From Nocardioides sp. LHD-245 (lineage in GTDB: Bacteria; Actinomycetota; Actinomycetes; Propionibacteriales; Nocardioidaceae): DNA of 64,000 bases. The position numbers and the translations under genes were made by a program. The notes below the pieces were generated by a model, which did not search any database, had not been told where the DNA came from, and saw only the letters and a list, made by a program, of their open reading frames with translations. Below are positions 8,197 through 16,074 of this stretch, piece by piece (within the stretch, counting starts at the first letter, position 1; the number at the start of each line of letters is the position of its first letter). The stretch spans positions 124,001 to 188,000 of the forward strand of contig NZ_JAVFWN010000009.1 in NCBI RefSeq assembly GCF_030929495.1, in the 5' to 3' direction.

Positions 8197-8945
8197 TCGT
8201 TGGGCTCCAGGATGTCCATGCCGTCCCCCGCATCGTCGTCGACAGCCGCCGCGGCGGCCGTCCGGCGGACGTGCTCGGCGAGCATGTAGTCCGGGAGATC
8301 ATGCACCGGTGGGTCCGTCACCGGGGGGAGCCACCCGAGGAAGTCGAAGAACCGGGTCAGGATCCCGCCCGTGAAGCCCCACAGGATGACGTCCTTGTCG
8401 GGGCCGATGAGGAAGCCAGGGCCCATCCAGCCCCCGGGGTGGCGGACCTGGATCCGGTGCTCGGGCGCGAACAGCTCCTCGAGCGTCACCCGATGGATCG
8501 CGTGCACCTCCTGCGGGGAGGCGACCCGGATCGGAGCCGGCTCCCGCCACCACCCGAGGACGGGCGTCACCGCGAAGTTGGACGGCGGCAGCCACAGCTC
8601 GGGCAGCGTGCCGAAGACCTCGACGCCGGCGGGGTCGACGCCGATCTCCTCATCGGCCTCGCGCAGCGCGGCCTCGACCACCGTCTCCCCGGGATCGATG
8701 CTGCCGCCCGGGAAGGAGACCTGACCGGGGTGGGAGCGCATGTCGTGGGCGCGCTCGGTGAGCAGGACGTCGTGGTCGCCGAAGAGCATGAGCACCGCGC
8801 CCCGGCGTACGGGCTTGTCCTTGGGCGGCAGGAACGCGGTCAGGTGGCTGCCGCTGATCCGGCGCGCGCCCTGGGCGACGGGGTGCAGCCAGGCGGGCAG
8901 GCCCGCCGGCAGCTCGGCCGGGACGTCGGCGGCCTCGTCGGTCAC
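8193..8945 (-). CDS. NUDIX hydrolase, CoA pyrophosphatase type
   Basis: A 250-aa NUDIX protein. The NUDIX box GSIDPGE...READEEIGV fits GX5EX7REUXEEXGU exactly, and just before it LLTERAHDMRSHPGQV matches the CoA-pyrophosphatase (UPF0035) signature LLTxRSxxLRxHxGQVxFPGG. Hydrolysis of CoA or CoA derivatives to 3',5'-ADP and phosphopantetheine is expected from the family. The GTG start at 8945 overlaps the TlpA-gene stop (GTGA), and its own stop overlaps the marP start, so it is the middle of a tightly coupled operon. Equivalent to Rv3672c by position. Confidence 0.9.
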   Translation of the reverse strand: MTDEAADVPAELPAGLPAWLHPVAQGARRISGSHLTAFLPPKDKPVRRGAVLMLFGDHDVLLTERAHDMRSHPGQVSFPGGSIDPGETVVEAALREADEEIGVDPAGVEVFGTLPELWLPPSNFAVTPVLGWWREPAPIRVASPQEVHAIHRVTLEELFAPEHRIQVRHPGGWMGPGFLIGPDKDVILWGFTGGILTRFFDFLGWLPPVTDPPVHDLPDYMLAEHVRRTAAAAAVDDDAGDGMDILEPNE

Positions 8946-9571
8946 GACGCCGCCCGGGCGGTGAGGTCGAGGCCGAGGTACGTCGCCACCATGGCGACGA
9001 TCTCGTCGGGCGAGGTCACGCCGCCGGTGTGCGGCCGGGACACGGTGCCGTCGGCGGCGACGAAGAGGAAGAACGGCAGGCCGATGCCGAGGTCGGCGTC
9101 GGTCTCCTCGAGGTCGCCGCAGCCGTCGGCCAGGGAGGGGTAGGTGACGCCGCTCTGCCGCGCCAGGTCGATGGCCGCCCCGGGATAGGTGTCGAGCCAG
9201 TTGACGCCCAGCACGGTGATCCGGTCGCCGTAGGACTGGTAGAACTCCTGCAGCGCAGGCATCTCCTTGCGGCACGGGCCGCAGTTGGACGCCCAGAAGT
9301 TGAGGACCGCCGGGCCGCGGACCTGGGACAGCGCCGCGCCGTCCGCACCACCGAGGCAGTCGAGCTCGAGGTCGGGCAGCTGCGCGGCGGCACCGTCGGC
9401 CACCAACCAGGCCGCCGGGTCGCAGTCGGCGATGCCGGCCGCCTCACGGTCCTCGATCAGCTCGGGCGTCGTCGCATCGACCTTGCACGCGAAGGCCGGC
9501 GCCACGCTGTCGCAGCCCGTGAGCAGCACGCCCGCCGCCATCAGGGCGACGGCGGCGGCGCGAAGGCGCAT
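8942..9571 (-). CDS. TlpA/DsbE-like thioredoxin-fold lipoprotein
   Basis: A 209-aa exported lipoprotein. Residues 1-20 form a signal peptide ending in the lipobox LLTG-C. The thioredoxin-like domain begins near residue 65 with the redox motif NCGPC following VLNFWAS, and a cis-Pro region GIGLPFFLF is further on. Extra cysteines in the N-terminal segment (ACKVD, ADCDPA, LDCLGG) are unusual and may form structural disulfides. Likely role: thiol-disulfide exchange outside the membrane. Its start overlaps the nth stop by one base. Positional counterpart of Rv3673c. Confidence 0.88.
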   Translation of the reverse strand: MRLRAAAVALMAAGVLLTGCDSVAPAFACKVDATTPELIEDREAAGIADCDPAAWLVADGAAAQLPDLELDCLGGADGAALSQVRGPAVLNFWASNCGPCRKEMPALQEFYQSYGDRITVLGVNWLDTYPGAAIDLARQSGVTYPSLADGCGDLEETDADLGIGLPFFLFVAADGTVSRPHTGGVTSPDEIVAMVATYLGLDLTARAAS

Positions 9572-10287
9572 CAGTTGGGCCCCTCAGCGCGGACCAGCTT
9601 CTCCGCCTCGATCGGGTCCGTCGGTCCGGTGCCGTAGGACGGGCACCATCGGGCGACCGGGCAGGCACCGCACGCTGGCTTCTTGGCGTGACAGCGTCGC
9701 CTGCCGTGCCAGATCAGATGGTGCGACAGCATGGTCCAGTCGCGCTTCGGGAAGAGCGCCCCGACAGCGTGCTCGACCTTCACCGGGTCGGTCTCCTCGG
9801 TCCACCCGAGCCGACGGGCCAGCCGGCCGAAGTGGGTGTCGACCGTGATCCCGGGCATGTCGAAGGCGTTGCCGAGCACCACGTTGGCGGTCTTGCGGCC
9901 CACCCCCGGCAGCGTGACGAGGTCGTCGAGCCGGGCAGGCACCTGGCCGTCGTAGCGTTCGACGAGCGCCGCGCTGAGCTTGAGCAGCGACTCGGTCTTG
10001 GCCCGGAAGAACCCCAGCGGACCCACGATCTGCTCCAGGTGGGCGCGATCGGCGGCGGCCATCGACGGCGGGTCGGGGTAGGCGGCGAACAGCGTCGGGC
10101 GCACCGCGTTGACGCGCTTGTCGGTCGTCTGCGCCGACAGCACGGTGACGACGAGGCACTCGAAGGGGTTGTCGAAGTCGAGCTCGGCCTTGGCGTCGGG
10201 GTAGGTCTCGCCGAGCACCCGGTCGATCTTGCGGGCCCTCCGGACGAGCTGGGTCGACGTCTCCTCGGTAGTGTCGATCGGCCGCAC
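9571..10287 (-). CDS. nth: Endonuclease III (DNA glycosylase/AP lyase)
   Basis: A 238-aa HhH-GPD glycosylase acting on oxidised pyrimidines in base-excision repair. The helix-hairpin-helix LPGVGRKTANVVLGNAF contains the catalytic Lys, and VDTHFGRLARRLGW contains the catalytic Asp. The [4Fe-4S] cluster ligands C-x6-C-x2-C-x5-C are intact at the C-terminus. The GTG at 10287 is preferred because TAGGGT lies 7 bases upstream (leaderless), rather than the longer ATG-initiated frame. First gene of the nth-tlpA-NUDIX-marP operon. Confidence 0.93.
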   Translation of the reverse strand: MRPIDTTEETSTQLVRRARKIDRVLGETYPDAKAELDFDNPFECLVVTVLSAQTTDKRVNAVRPTLFAAYPDPPSMAAADRAHLEQIVGPLGFFRAKTESLLKLSAALVERYDGQVPARLDDLVTLPGVGRKTANVVLGNAFDMPGITVDTHFGRLARRLGWTEETDPVKVEHAVGALFPKRDWTMLSHHLIWHGRRRCHAKKPACGACPVARWCPSYGTGPTDPIEAEKLVRAEGPN

Positions 10288-10294
10288 GGAGGCC

Positions 10295-10300
10295 ACCCTA
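10295..10300 (-). promoter_or_regulatory. Leaderless promoter -10 (TAGGGT) of the nth operon
   Basis: TAGGGT, 7 bases, GTG at 10287; fixes the nth start. Confidence 0.5.
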
Positions 10301-10424
10301 CGGTGTGCCTCCGACAGCGCGGGCCGGTGTCTCCGAGGGGGACATGCCGGACGCGGCACTAGGTGTGACATCACGCACTGGCTAGGATGCCGCAGACCGG
10401 GTTTTACGCAACTTTGGAGGAAGC

Positions 10425-11102
10425 GTGGACAACGACGTACTCCGTCAGGCGCCACTGTTCAGTGCCCTCGACGACGAGGCAATGGCAGGGCTGCGCACGT
10501 CGCTGGCCACCACCCGGCTCCGCCGCGGCGAGGTGCTGTTCCACGAGGGCGACAGCGGCGACAAGCTGTACGTCGTCCTCGAGGGCAAGGTGAAGCTCGG
10601 CCGCACCTCGTCCGACGGCCGCGAGAACCTGCTCGCGATCATGGGCCCCGGGCAGATGTTCGGCGAGCTCTCCCTCTTCGATCCGGGCCCGCGCTCGGCC
10701 ACCGTCACCTGCGTCACCGACGCCGAGTTCGCCTCGCTGTCGCACGAGGACCTGCTGCGCTGGCTCGAGGGGCGCCCGACGGTCGCCCGCGGTCTGCTCG
10801 CCCAGCTGGCCGCGCGGCTGCGCAAGGCCAACGACGTGGTCGCCGACCTGGTCTTCTCCGACGTCCCCGGCCGCGTCGCCAAGGCGCTGCTCGACCTCGC
10901 CGACCGCTTCGGCCGCACCGCCGACGACGGCGTACACGTCCACCACGACCTCACCCAGGAGGAGCTCGCCCAGCTGGTCGGCGCCTCCCGAGAGACGGTC
11001 AACAAGGCGCTCGCCGACTTCGCCTCGCGCGGCTGGCTGCGCCTGGAGCCCCGCTCCGTCGTCATCCTCGACATGGAGCGGATGTCGCGCCGGGCCCGCT
11101 GA
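10425..11102 (+). CDS. crp: Crp/Fnr-family cAMP-type transcription regulator
   Basis: A 225-aa regulator with an N-terminal cyclic-nucleotide-binding barrel, including FGELSLFDPGPRSATV near residues 77-92 where the conserved Glu and Arg-Ser contact cAMP. A dimer helix follows, then a winged HTH (LTQEELAQLVGASRETVNKALADF near 174-197). This is the actinobacterial Crp/GlxR type, equivalent to Rv3676 by both sequence and location. The GTG start at 10425 has a good Shine-Dalgarno (GGAGG at 10416), and a TAGGAT hexamer at 10383 may be its -10, giving a short leader. Unlike most neighbours it is therefore not leaderless. Confidence 0.93.
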   Translation: MDNDVLRQAPLFSALDDEAMAGLRTSLATTRLRRGEVLFHEGDSGDKLYVVLEGKVKLGRTSSDGRENLLAIMGPGQMFGELSLFDPGPRSATVTCVTDAEFASLSHEDLLRWLEGRPTVARGLLAQLAARLRKANDVVADLVFSDVPGRVAKALLDLADRFGRTADDGVHVHHDLTQEELAQLVGASRETVNKALADFASRGWLRLEPRSVVILDMERMSRRAR

Positions 11103-11123
11103 GCCCTGGTCCGCGGGAGCCGC

Positions 11124-11213
11124 GGTTTCATCACGTGATGTAGGCGAAGGGTCGCTTCTGTAGCGGAGCTCCACTACAGAAGCGCGGGTTCGGCTACATA
11201 ACGTGATGAAACC
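11124..11213. repeat. ~90-bp nested palindromic element, family A copy 1
   Basis: Outer arms are 20 bp (11124-11143 and 11194-11213, 19/20 complementary) and each contains the self-palindrome CATCACGTGATG or a near copy. An inner perfect 10-bp stem (GCTTCTGTAG/CTACAGAAGC at 11154-11163 and 11174-11183) closes a 10-base loop. It lies between the convergent crp and MBL genes. Homologous copies are at 27409-27496 and 59020-59109. Confidence 0.85.
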
Positions 11214-11253
11214 AACCGCGCAGACCGACCCCGCGGCTCAGCCCGGGCCAGGC

Positions 11254-12072
11254 TCAGCGGCGGGCGAGGTACGCCAGCTGGGACCGCACCGACTGCTCGG
11301 CCGCCCCCCACAGGGACTCGTCGACGTCGGCGTACACCACCTCGACGACCTGGCGCGGCAGCGTCGGGTGGTCGCCGACGTCCGGGGGCAGCTCGTCCGG
11401 CGACAGGCCGAGGCGCGGTAGCGCGGCCTCGACCTGGGCGAGCCGGTCGCGGCGGTGTACGACGTAGTGGTCGAGCACGGCCGCGGCGTCCGGCAGGACC
11501 GGGCCGTGGGCCGGCCACAGGGACGCGACGCGGCCGTCGGTGACGAGCGACCGCATCCGGGCGATGGAGTCGAAGTAGGCGCCGAGGTCGCCGTCGGGGT
11601 GCGTGATCACGGTCGTCCCGCGGCCCAGCACCATGTCGCCGGTGAGCAGCGCGCCGTCGGCCTCGAGGAGCAGCGAGATGGAGTCGGCGGTGTGGCCGGG
11701 AGTGGTGAGGACCTCGATGTCGAGGCCACCGACGGACAGCACCTCGCCGTCCGAGATCGGGTCCGAGCGCCAGCACTGCGCCGCGTCGAGACCCCGCACA
11801 CCGCAGCCCATCCGCTCCGCGAAGGAGCGGGCCGCCTCGGTGTGGTCGAGGTGATGATGGGTCACGACGACGGCGTCCACCTGGCCCGCGACCGCGGCGA
11901 CGGCGTCCAGGTGCTCGTCGTGCAGCGGCCCCGGGTCGACGACGATCGAACGCTCGGAGCCGGGCTCCCTCAGGATCCAGGTGTTGGTGCCGTCGAGCGT
12001 CATCAGGCCGGGGTTGGGCGCGAGCACACAACGACCCCGGTCGCCGTACGAACCGCCGTGCCAGGGGTCCAT
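11254..12072 (-). CDS. MBL-fold metallo-hydrolase (Rv3677c-type)
   Basis: A 272-aa metallo-beta-lactamase-fold hydrolase. The zinc motif THHHLDH is near residues 71-77, TPGHTADS supplies the third metal site, GDMVLGRG the bridging Asp, and WPAHGP the last His. Overall resemblance is to LACTB2-like hydrolases or endoribonucleases. The substrate is unknown. The ATG at 12072 overlaps the NUDIX stop by one base and has GGAGGG just upstream. It is the last gene of the DUF4177-RidA-NUDIX-MBL operon and the positional match of Rv3677c. Confidence 0.88.
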   Translation of the reverse strand: MDPWHGGSYGDRGRCVLAPNPGLMTLDGTNTWILREPGSERSIVVDPGPLHDEHLDAVAAVAGQVDAVVVTHHHLDHTEAARSFAERMGCGVRGLDAAQCWRSDPISDGEVLSVGGLDIEVLTTPGHTADSISLLLEADGALLTGDMVLGRGTTVITHPDGDLGAYFDSIARMRSLVTDGRVASLWPAHGPVLPDAAAVLDHYVVHRRDRLAQVEAALPRLGLSPDELPPDVGDHPTLPRQVVEVVYADVDESLWGAAEQSVRSQLAYLARR

Positions 12073-12944
12073 CAGGCCCTCCGCGCCGCGACGAGCGGGC
12101 GCAGCTCGTCGGGCATCGACAGGGCGTGACCGTCGCCGAGCGGCTCGACCTCCGGCGTGAACATCGTGACCGCCCGCCCTCCGCTCGCCGCGATCACCTC
12201 GGCGGGGGTGGCGTGCGTGCCGACCTCCAGGCAGGTCAGGTACGTCGGCGGCAGCATGGCCAGCTCTCCCGTGTCGGCGGCGTCGGCGGCCGCCGCGGCA
12301 CCGACCCAGACCACCTCGGAGGACTCACTGGACACGTCGCGCGTGACCTGTCCCTCCGGGAGCTGCGCGACGAAGAACCAGGTGCGGTAGCGCTTCGGCT
12401 CGAACACAGGCGTCAGCCAGCCGCTCCAGATGCCCAGCAGGTCGGTGCGCAGCACCAGTCCCCGACGGTCGAGGAAGTCGGTCATGGCCAGCTCGTGCGA
12501 CTCCAGGGCGACCCGGTCGGTCTCCCACTCGTCGCCGGTGGTGTCCGCGACGACGCTGTCGGCGGAGGTGCCGGCCAGCAGCACCCCGGACTCCTCGAAC
12601 GTCTCACGGACCGCGGCGCAGACCAGAGCCCTCGCCACGTCCTCGGTCGTGCCGAGGCGCGCCGCCCACTCCGCCGGCGCCGGGCCGGCCCACGCCACGG
12701 TGTGGTCGTAGTCGCGCGGGTCGACGCCACCGCCGGGGAACACGCACATGCCGCCGGCGAAGGCCATCGAGACCTGCCGCCGCAGCAGGTAGACCTCCGG
12801 CTCGCCGGAGGCGCCGGGCCGCAGCACGACCACCGTCGCCGCGTCGCGCGGGACGGCGGCCTCACGCCGGCCGTCGGCGTACTCCGCCGCCAGGTCGGCG
12901 AGCCTCGCGGGGAGCTGAACCGGCGGCAACGGGACGGACGTCAC
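12072..12944 (-). CDS. NUDIX hydrolase, long form
   Basis: A 290-aa NUDIX-family protein. The FPGGGVDPRDYD segment opens the NUDIX region, but the loop before the REUXEEXGU half is expanded: the VRETFEESGVLL helix starts about 40 residues later, as in NUDT19-like or RNA-pyrophosphohydrolase-like long forms. Hydrolysis of a nucleoside diphosphate derivative is expected; CoA-ester derivatives are substrates of the NUDT19 group. The GTG at 12944 overlaps the RidA stop (GTGA). Middle of a four-gene operon. Confidence 0.85.
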   Translation of the reverse strand: MTSVPLPPVQLPARLADLAAEYADGRREAAVPRDAATVVVLRPGASGEPEVYLLRRQVSMAFAGGMCVFPGGGVDPRDYDHTVAWAGPAPAEWAARLGTTEDVARALVCAAVRETFEESGVLLAGTSADSVVADTTGDEWETDRVALESHELAMTDFLDRRGLVLRTDLLGIWSGWLTPVFEPKRYRTWFFVAQLPEGQVTRDVSSESSEVVWVGAAAAADAADTGELAMLPPTYLTCLEVGTHATPAEVIAASGGRAVTMFTPEVEPLGDGHALSMPDELRPLVAARRA

Positions 12945-13408
12945 GCGGCGCCGCCGATCTCGGCGATCACCTCGACCTCGACCGGCGCGTCCAGCGGGAG
13001 CACGGGTACGCCGACCGCGGAGCGCGCATGCACGCCCGCGTCGCCGAACACCTCGGCGAACAGCTCGGAGGCGCCGTTGGCGACGCCCGGCTGGCCGGTG
13101 AAGTCGGGCGTCGAGGCCACGAAGGCGACGACCTTCACGATGCGCACCTGGCTCAGGTCGCCGGCGATCGAGCGGATCGCGGCGATCGCGTTGAGCGCGC
13201 ACTGGCGCGCACAGGCGTAGGCGTCGTCGGCGCCCACCGTGTCGCCGACCTTGCCGGTGGCCATCAGCGCGCCGTCGCGCATCGGCAGCTGGCCGGAGGT
13301 GTAGACCCGCTCGCCGCTGCGGACGGCGGGGATGTAGGCCGCCACCGGCGGGACGACCTCGGGCACCGTCAGGCCGAGCTCCGCCAGCCTCTCCTCGGGA
13401 GTCGTCAT
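12941..13408 (-). CDS. RidA/YjgF-family protein (Rv3678c-type)
   Basis: A 155-aa RidA-superfamily protein. The family segments SGQLPMRDG, YACARQCALNAIAAIRS and the C-terminal PVEVEVIAEI are present. Classical RidA deaminates reactive enamines using an Arg near IRVEI-type positions; that Arg is not clearly present here, so catalytic activity is uncertain. It lies 3 bases after the small DUF4177-like gene and is the positional match of Rv3678c. Confidence 0.88.
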   Translation of the reverse strand: MTTPEERLAELGLTVPEVVPPVAAYIPAVRSGERVYTSGQLPMRDGALMATGKVGDTVGADDAYACARQCALNAIAAIRSIAGDLSQVRIVKVVAFVASTPDFTGQPGVANGASELFAEVFGDAGVHARSAVGVPVLPLDAPVEVEVIAEIGGAA

Positions 13409-13411
13409 GCC

Positions 13412-13567
13412 TCAGCCCTCGATCGGGCGCTTGAAGTAGGCGATGTCATTGCCGCCCTGGCCGGGGACGAGGACGACGAGCTCCCAGCCGTCCTGGCCGA
13501 AGTTGTTGAGGATCTGCGCCGCGACATGGTTCAAGACCGGCGCCACCTGGTACTCCCACTTGGTCAT
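13412..13567 (-). CDS. Small DUF4177-like protein (Rv3678A-type)
   Basis: A 51-aa protein beginning MTKWEYQVAPVL and containing FGQDGWELV, the hallmark Y-E-x-x-V and GWELV pattern of DUF4177-type small proteins. Function unknown. The ATG at 13567 is supported by TAGGGT 7 bases upstream (leaderless). It heads the operon with RidA, NUDIX and MBL, matching the small Rv3678A gene of M. tuberculosis. Confidence 0.85.
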   Translation of the reverse strand: MTKWEYQVAPVLNHVAAQILNNFGQDGWELVVLVPGQGGNDIAYFKRPIEG

Positions 13568-13574
13568 GCTCCGC

Positions 13575-13580
13575 ACCCTA
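13575..13580 (-). promoter_or_regulatory. Leaderless promoter -10 (TAGGGT) of the DUF4177-RidA-NUDIX-MBL operon
   Basis: TAGGGT, 7 bases, ATG at 13567. Confidence 0.5.
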
Positions 13581-13802
13581 CTCAGTGCCGATCGACGCGA
13601 GCACGTCGCTCGTGCCTCGCGCCGTGCTGCCGCGCGCGCAGTTGGCTTCCGTCGGTCCTGCCTTCGCCTGGCGGCACACGTCCGGCACGGTGGAAGCACC
13701 GCTCTCGTCGGCTCCGGTCGCCGTCCCTCGCTCCCTACACCTCCTCGCCCGGCGTCCCCACCGTCGCCTCGGAGAGATTCGGAGGCGCAAAGCATCGGCG
13801 GA
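13581..13802. other. Intergenic region without recognisable gene
   Basis: About 220 bases. Open frames cross it on both strands but show low-complexity Arg/Ser/Ala translation and no start signal. It marks the point where gene order departs from M. tuberculosis (Rv3678A/Rv3679). Confidence 0.5.
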
Positions 13803-13955
13803 TCAGCCGTAGCGGTTCACGACCCAGAGCAGCTCGCGGTAGGCGTCGTCGTCCTCGGGCGGGGGCGGGTCGACGTCCTGGGTGGTGCGCAGGGTCTGCG
13901 GGTCGACCGGCGGAGGCAGGTGCCTGTAGCGCTCCAGTCGCGACTGCTCGGCCAT
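13803..13955 (-). CDS. Small Pro/Asp-rich protein, unknown function
   Basis: A 50-aa open frame beginning MAEQSRLERY, with a central PPPPEDDD run and ending WVVNRYG. The strong Shine-Dalgarno AAGGAG sits 6 bases before the ATG at 13955, which is why I accept so short a gene. No domain is recognised. It is transcribed divergently from the sensor kinase gene, with 88 bases between the two starts. Confidence 0.6.
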   Translation of the reverse strand: MAEQSRLERYRHLPPPVDPQTLRTTQDVDPPPPEDDDAYRELLWVVNRYG

Positions 13956-14031
13956 GGACGGCTCCTTCCGACACCTCGATGGTACGCCGCGGATCCACCC
14001 GTGGTCTGACGTTCGCGACCCGGCCGCCGTC

Positions 14032-14037
14032 TACGGT
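14032..14037 (+). promoter_or_regulatory. Leaderless promoter -10 (TACGGT) of the two-component operon
   Basis: TACGGT, 6 bases, GTG at 14044; selects this GTG over an upstream in-frame ATG at 13954. Confidence 0.5.
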
Positions 14038-14043
14038 GGCCCG

Positions 14044-15216
14044 GTGGCCGGACCTGCCCTGGGAGCGCACCGACAGCCGTGGCGGCTCGGACCGCGCGGC
14101 GAACGATGGTTCGACGTCGCCCTGACGGCGGTCCTGCTGCTGCCGGTCCTGCCGTACCTGTTCTTCGTCGACGTCGCCGACGGCCTGCTGATGTTCGCGC
14201 AGATCACGCCGTTGCTGTTCCGGCGCCGGTACCCCGTCGCGGTGTTCGCCGCCGTCGCAACCGCGACGGCGGTCCAGCCGCTGCTCAACGACCACCCGCT
14301 GTGGAGCCAGTTCGCGTTCCCGGTCGCGGTCTACTCCGTCGCGCGGTACGCCGGCCCGCGGTGGGCCGCGGGCGCCCTCGGCACCGGCCTGGTCGGTGCC
14401 CTGGTCGCCGCGTTCGACTGGCTGCGCGGCTTCGGTGCCGACCTGCTGACCGTCGAGAACGTCACCGCCTACTCGGTCACCGTCGCGCTGTTCGCCGTCG
14501 TCGCCTGGACGCTCGGGACCCTCGGCCGGACCCGGCAGGCGTACGTCGACGCGCTGGTCGAGCGCGGCGCGCGGCTCGAGCGCGAGGCGGCTCAGCAGGC
14601 CGCGCTGGCGGCGATCGACGAGCGGCACCGGATCGCCCGCGAGATGCACGACGTGGTGGCGCACGGGCTGACCACGATCGTCGTGCAGGCCGACGGCGCC
14701 CGAGCGGCGGCGGCGCACGACCCGTCGGTGACCGGGCCGGCGCTGGCGACGATCGCGACGACCGGCCGGGAGGCGATCGCGGAGCTGCGCCGGATGCTCG
14801 GGCTGCTGCGCGCGGAGGAGGCGCCGACGACTCCCCAGCCTCGCCTCGGCGACCTCGCGGCACTCCTCGGCGAGGCACGTGCTGCCGGGACACGCGTCGT
14901 GGCCCAGCTCCCCGAGCCGGCGCCCGAGGTCTCGGACGGCGTCGCCCTGACGACGTACCGGATCGCGCAGGAGGCGCTCACCAACGTCCGTCGGCACGCG
15001 GGACCCGACGCTGCCGCGACCGTCGCGCTGCGGGTCGAGGCGGGCGCGGTCGTGGTCGAGGTGACCGACGACGGCCGGGGCGCGGCCGCTCCCGACGACG
15101 GCCGCGGACTCGGGCTCGCCGGGATGCGGGAGCGGGTGGCCGCCCACGGTGGCACCCTGACGACCGGGCCCGCGCCGGGTGGCGGCTTCGCGGTGTGCGC
15201 GAGGATCCCGCTGTGA
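14044..15216 (+). CDS. Sensor histidine kinase, NarL/LiaS-type (HisKA_3)
   Basis: A 390-aa membrane kinase. About four to five hydrophobic segments occupy residues 22-160. The dimerisation/phosphoacceptor helix is DERHRIAREMHDVVAHGL with His202, then the ATPase region has RIAQEALTNVRRHAG (N box) and DDGRG / GRGLGLAGMRERV (G boxes). The signal is unknown. The GTG at 14044 is supported by a leaderless -10. It overlaps the response regulator start (GTGA), and the ABC exporter genes follow, a common arrangement for sensing and pumping out a membrane-active compound. The module is absent at this point in the mycobacterial gene order. Confidence 0.9.
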   Translation: MAGPALGAHRQPWRLGPRGERWFDVALTAVLLLPVLPYLFFVDVADGLLMFAQITPLLFRRRYPVAVFAAVATATAVQPLLNDHPLWSQFAFPVAVYSVARYAGPRWAAGALGTGLVGALVAAFDWLRGFGADLLTVENVTAYSVTVALFAVVAWTLGTLGRTRQAYVDALVERGARLEREAAQQAALAAIDERHRIAREMHDVVAHGLTTIVVQADGARAAAAHDPSVTGPALATIATTGREAIAELRRMLGLLRAEEAPTTPQPRLGDLAALLGEARAAGTRVVAQLPEPAPEVSDGVALTTYRIAQEALTNVRRHAGPDAAATVALRVEAGAVVVEVTDDGRGAAAPDDGRGLGLAGMRERVAAHGGTLTTGPAPGGGFAVCARIPL

Positions 15217-15914
15217 CCGAGCAGCACCGGCCGCCCGAGGCGACCTCCCCGACCGAGCCGATCCGGGTCTTCCTCGTCGACGACCAGGACCTGGTCCGCG
15301 CCGGGTTCCGGATGCTGATCGACAGCCAGCCCGACCTGAGCGTGGTCGGCGAGGCCGGCGACGGCGGCGAGGCACTGGAGCGACTCGCGGTGACGCGCTG
15401 CGACGTCGTCCTGATGGACGTGCGGATGCCGCGCCTCGACGGCGTCGAGGCCACCCGGCGGCTGGCTGATCGGCCCGATCCGCCGCAGGTGATCGTGCTG
15501 ACCACCTTCGATCTCGACGAGTACGCCTTCGCCGCGATCCGGGCCGGGGCCGCGGCGTTCCTGCTCAAGGACGCGACCCCCGAGACCCTGCTCGACGCGA
15601 TCCGGACCGTCCACGGCGGCGAGTCCGTGGTCGCCCCGAGCACCACCCGGCGCCTGCTCGAGCACTTCGCGGACGTCCTGCCCGACCCCGCGGCGCCGGG
15701 CCCCGACGCCCGGCTCGACAGCCTCACCGAGCGCGAGCGGGAGACCCTCGTCCTGGTCGGCCGCGGCCTGGCCAACGCCGAGATCGCCGCCGAGTTCGTG
15801 GTCTCCGAGGCGACGGTGAAGACCCACATCGGCCGGCTGTTGGCCAAGACCGGGTCCCGGGACCGCGTCCAGCTGGTCGTGCTGGCCTACGAGACCGGGC
15901 TCGTCCGCCCCTGA
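15213..15914 (+). CDS. Response regulator, NarL/LuxR family
   Basis: A 233-aa regulator with a receiver domain (D23-D24, phospho-acceptor D69 in VVLMDVRMP, Lys in FLLKDA) and a C-terminal LuxR-type HTH (LTERERETLVLVGRGLANAEIA followed by VSEATVKTHIGRLLAKTG). Partner of the overlapping kinase gene. The likely target is the ABC exporter operon that begins 160 bases downstream; no operator was identified. Confidence 0.92.
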   Translation: MTEQHRPPEATSPTEPIRVFLVDDQDLVRAGFRMLIDSQPDLSVVGEAGDGGEALERLAVTRCDVVLMDVRMPRLDGVEATRRLADRPDPPQVIVLTTFDLDEYAFAAIRAGAAAFLLKDATPETLLDAIRTVHGGESVVAPSTTRRLLEHFADVLPDPAAPGPDARLDSLTERERETLVLVGRGLANAEIAAEFVVSEATVKTHIGRLLAKTGSRDRVQLVVLAYETGLVRP

Positions 15915-15919
15915 CCCCC

Positions 15920-15980
15920 GTCGTACCGGACAGAACGGTTCTGAGTTCGCCCGATTTACGACCGTTTTGTCCGGTACGAC
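15920..15980. repeat. 61-bp palindromic element, copy 2 (likely terminator)
   Basis: Arms 15920-15939 and 15961-15980 pair at 19 of 20 positions around a 21-base loop. It follows the response regulator stop by 5 bases. Same length as, and homologous to, the element at 4822-4882. Confidence 0.8.
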
Positions 15981-16074
15981 GACCAGACCGGCCCCGAGGT
16001 CCACCCGTCGGCGGACGACGGATCAACCCGTGGCCTGACGATCGGGGGGGGCGATCCCGGCGAGGCTCGTCGGC

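Noticed and set aside
10360..10376. Crp autoregulatory site TGTGACATCAC upstream of crp
   Set aside because: Spacer between TGTGA and TCAC is 2 bases rather than the 6 of the TGTGA-N6-TCACA consensus.
13412..13795. 127-aa N-terminally extended form of the DUF4177-like protein
   Set aside because: The extension is low-complexity Arg/Ala/Ser, and a leaderless promoter precedes the short form's ATG.
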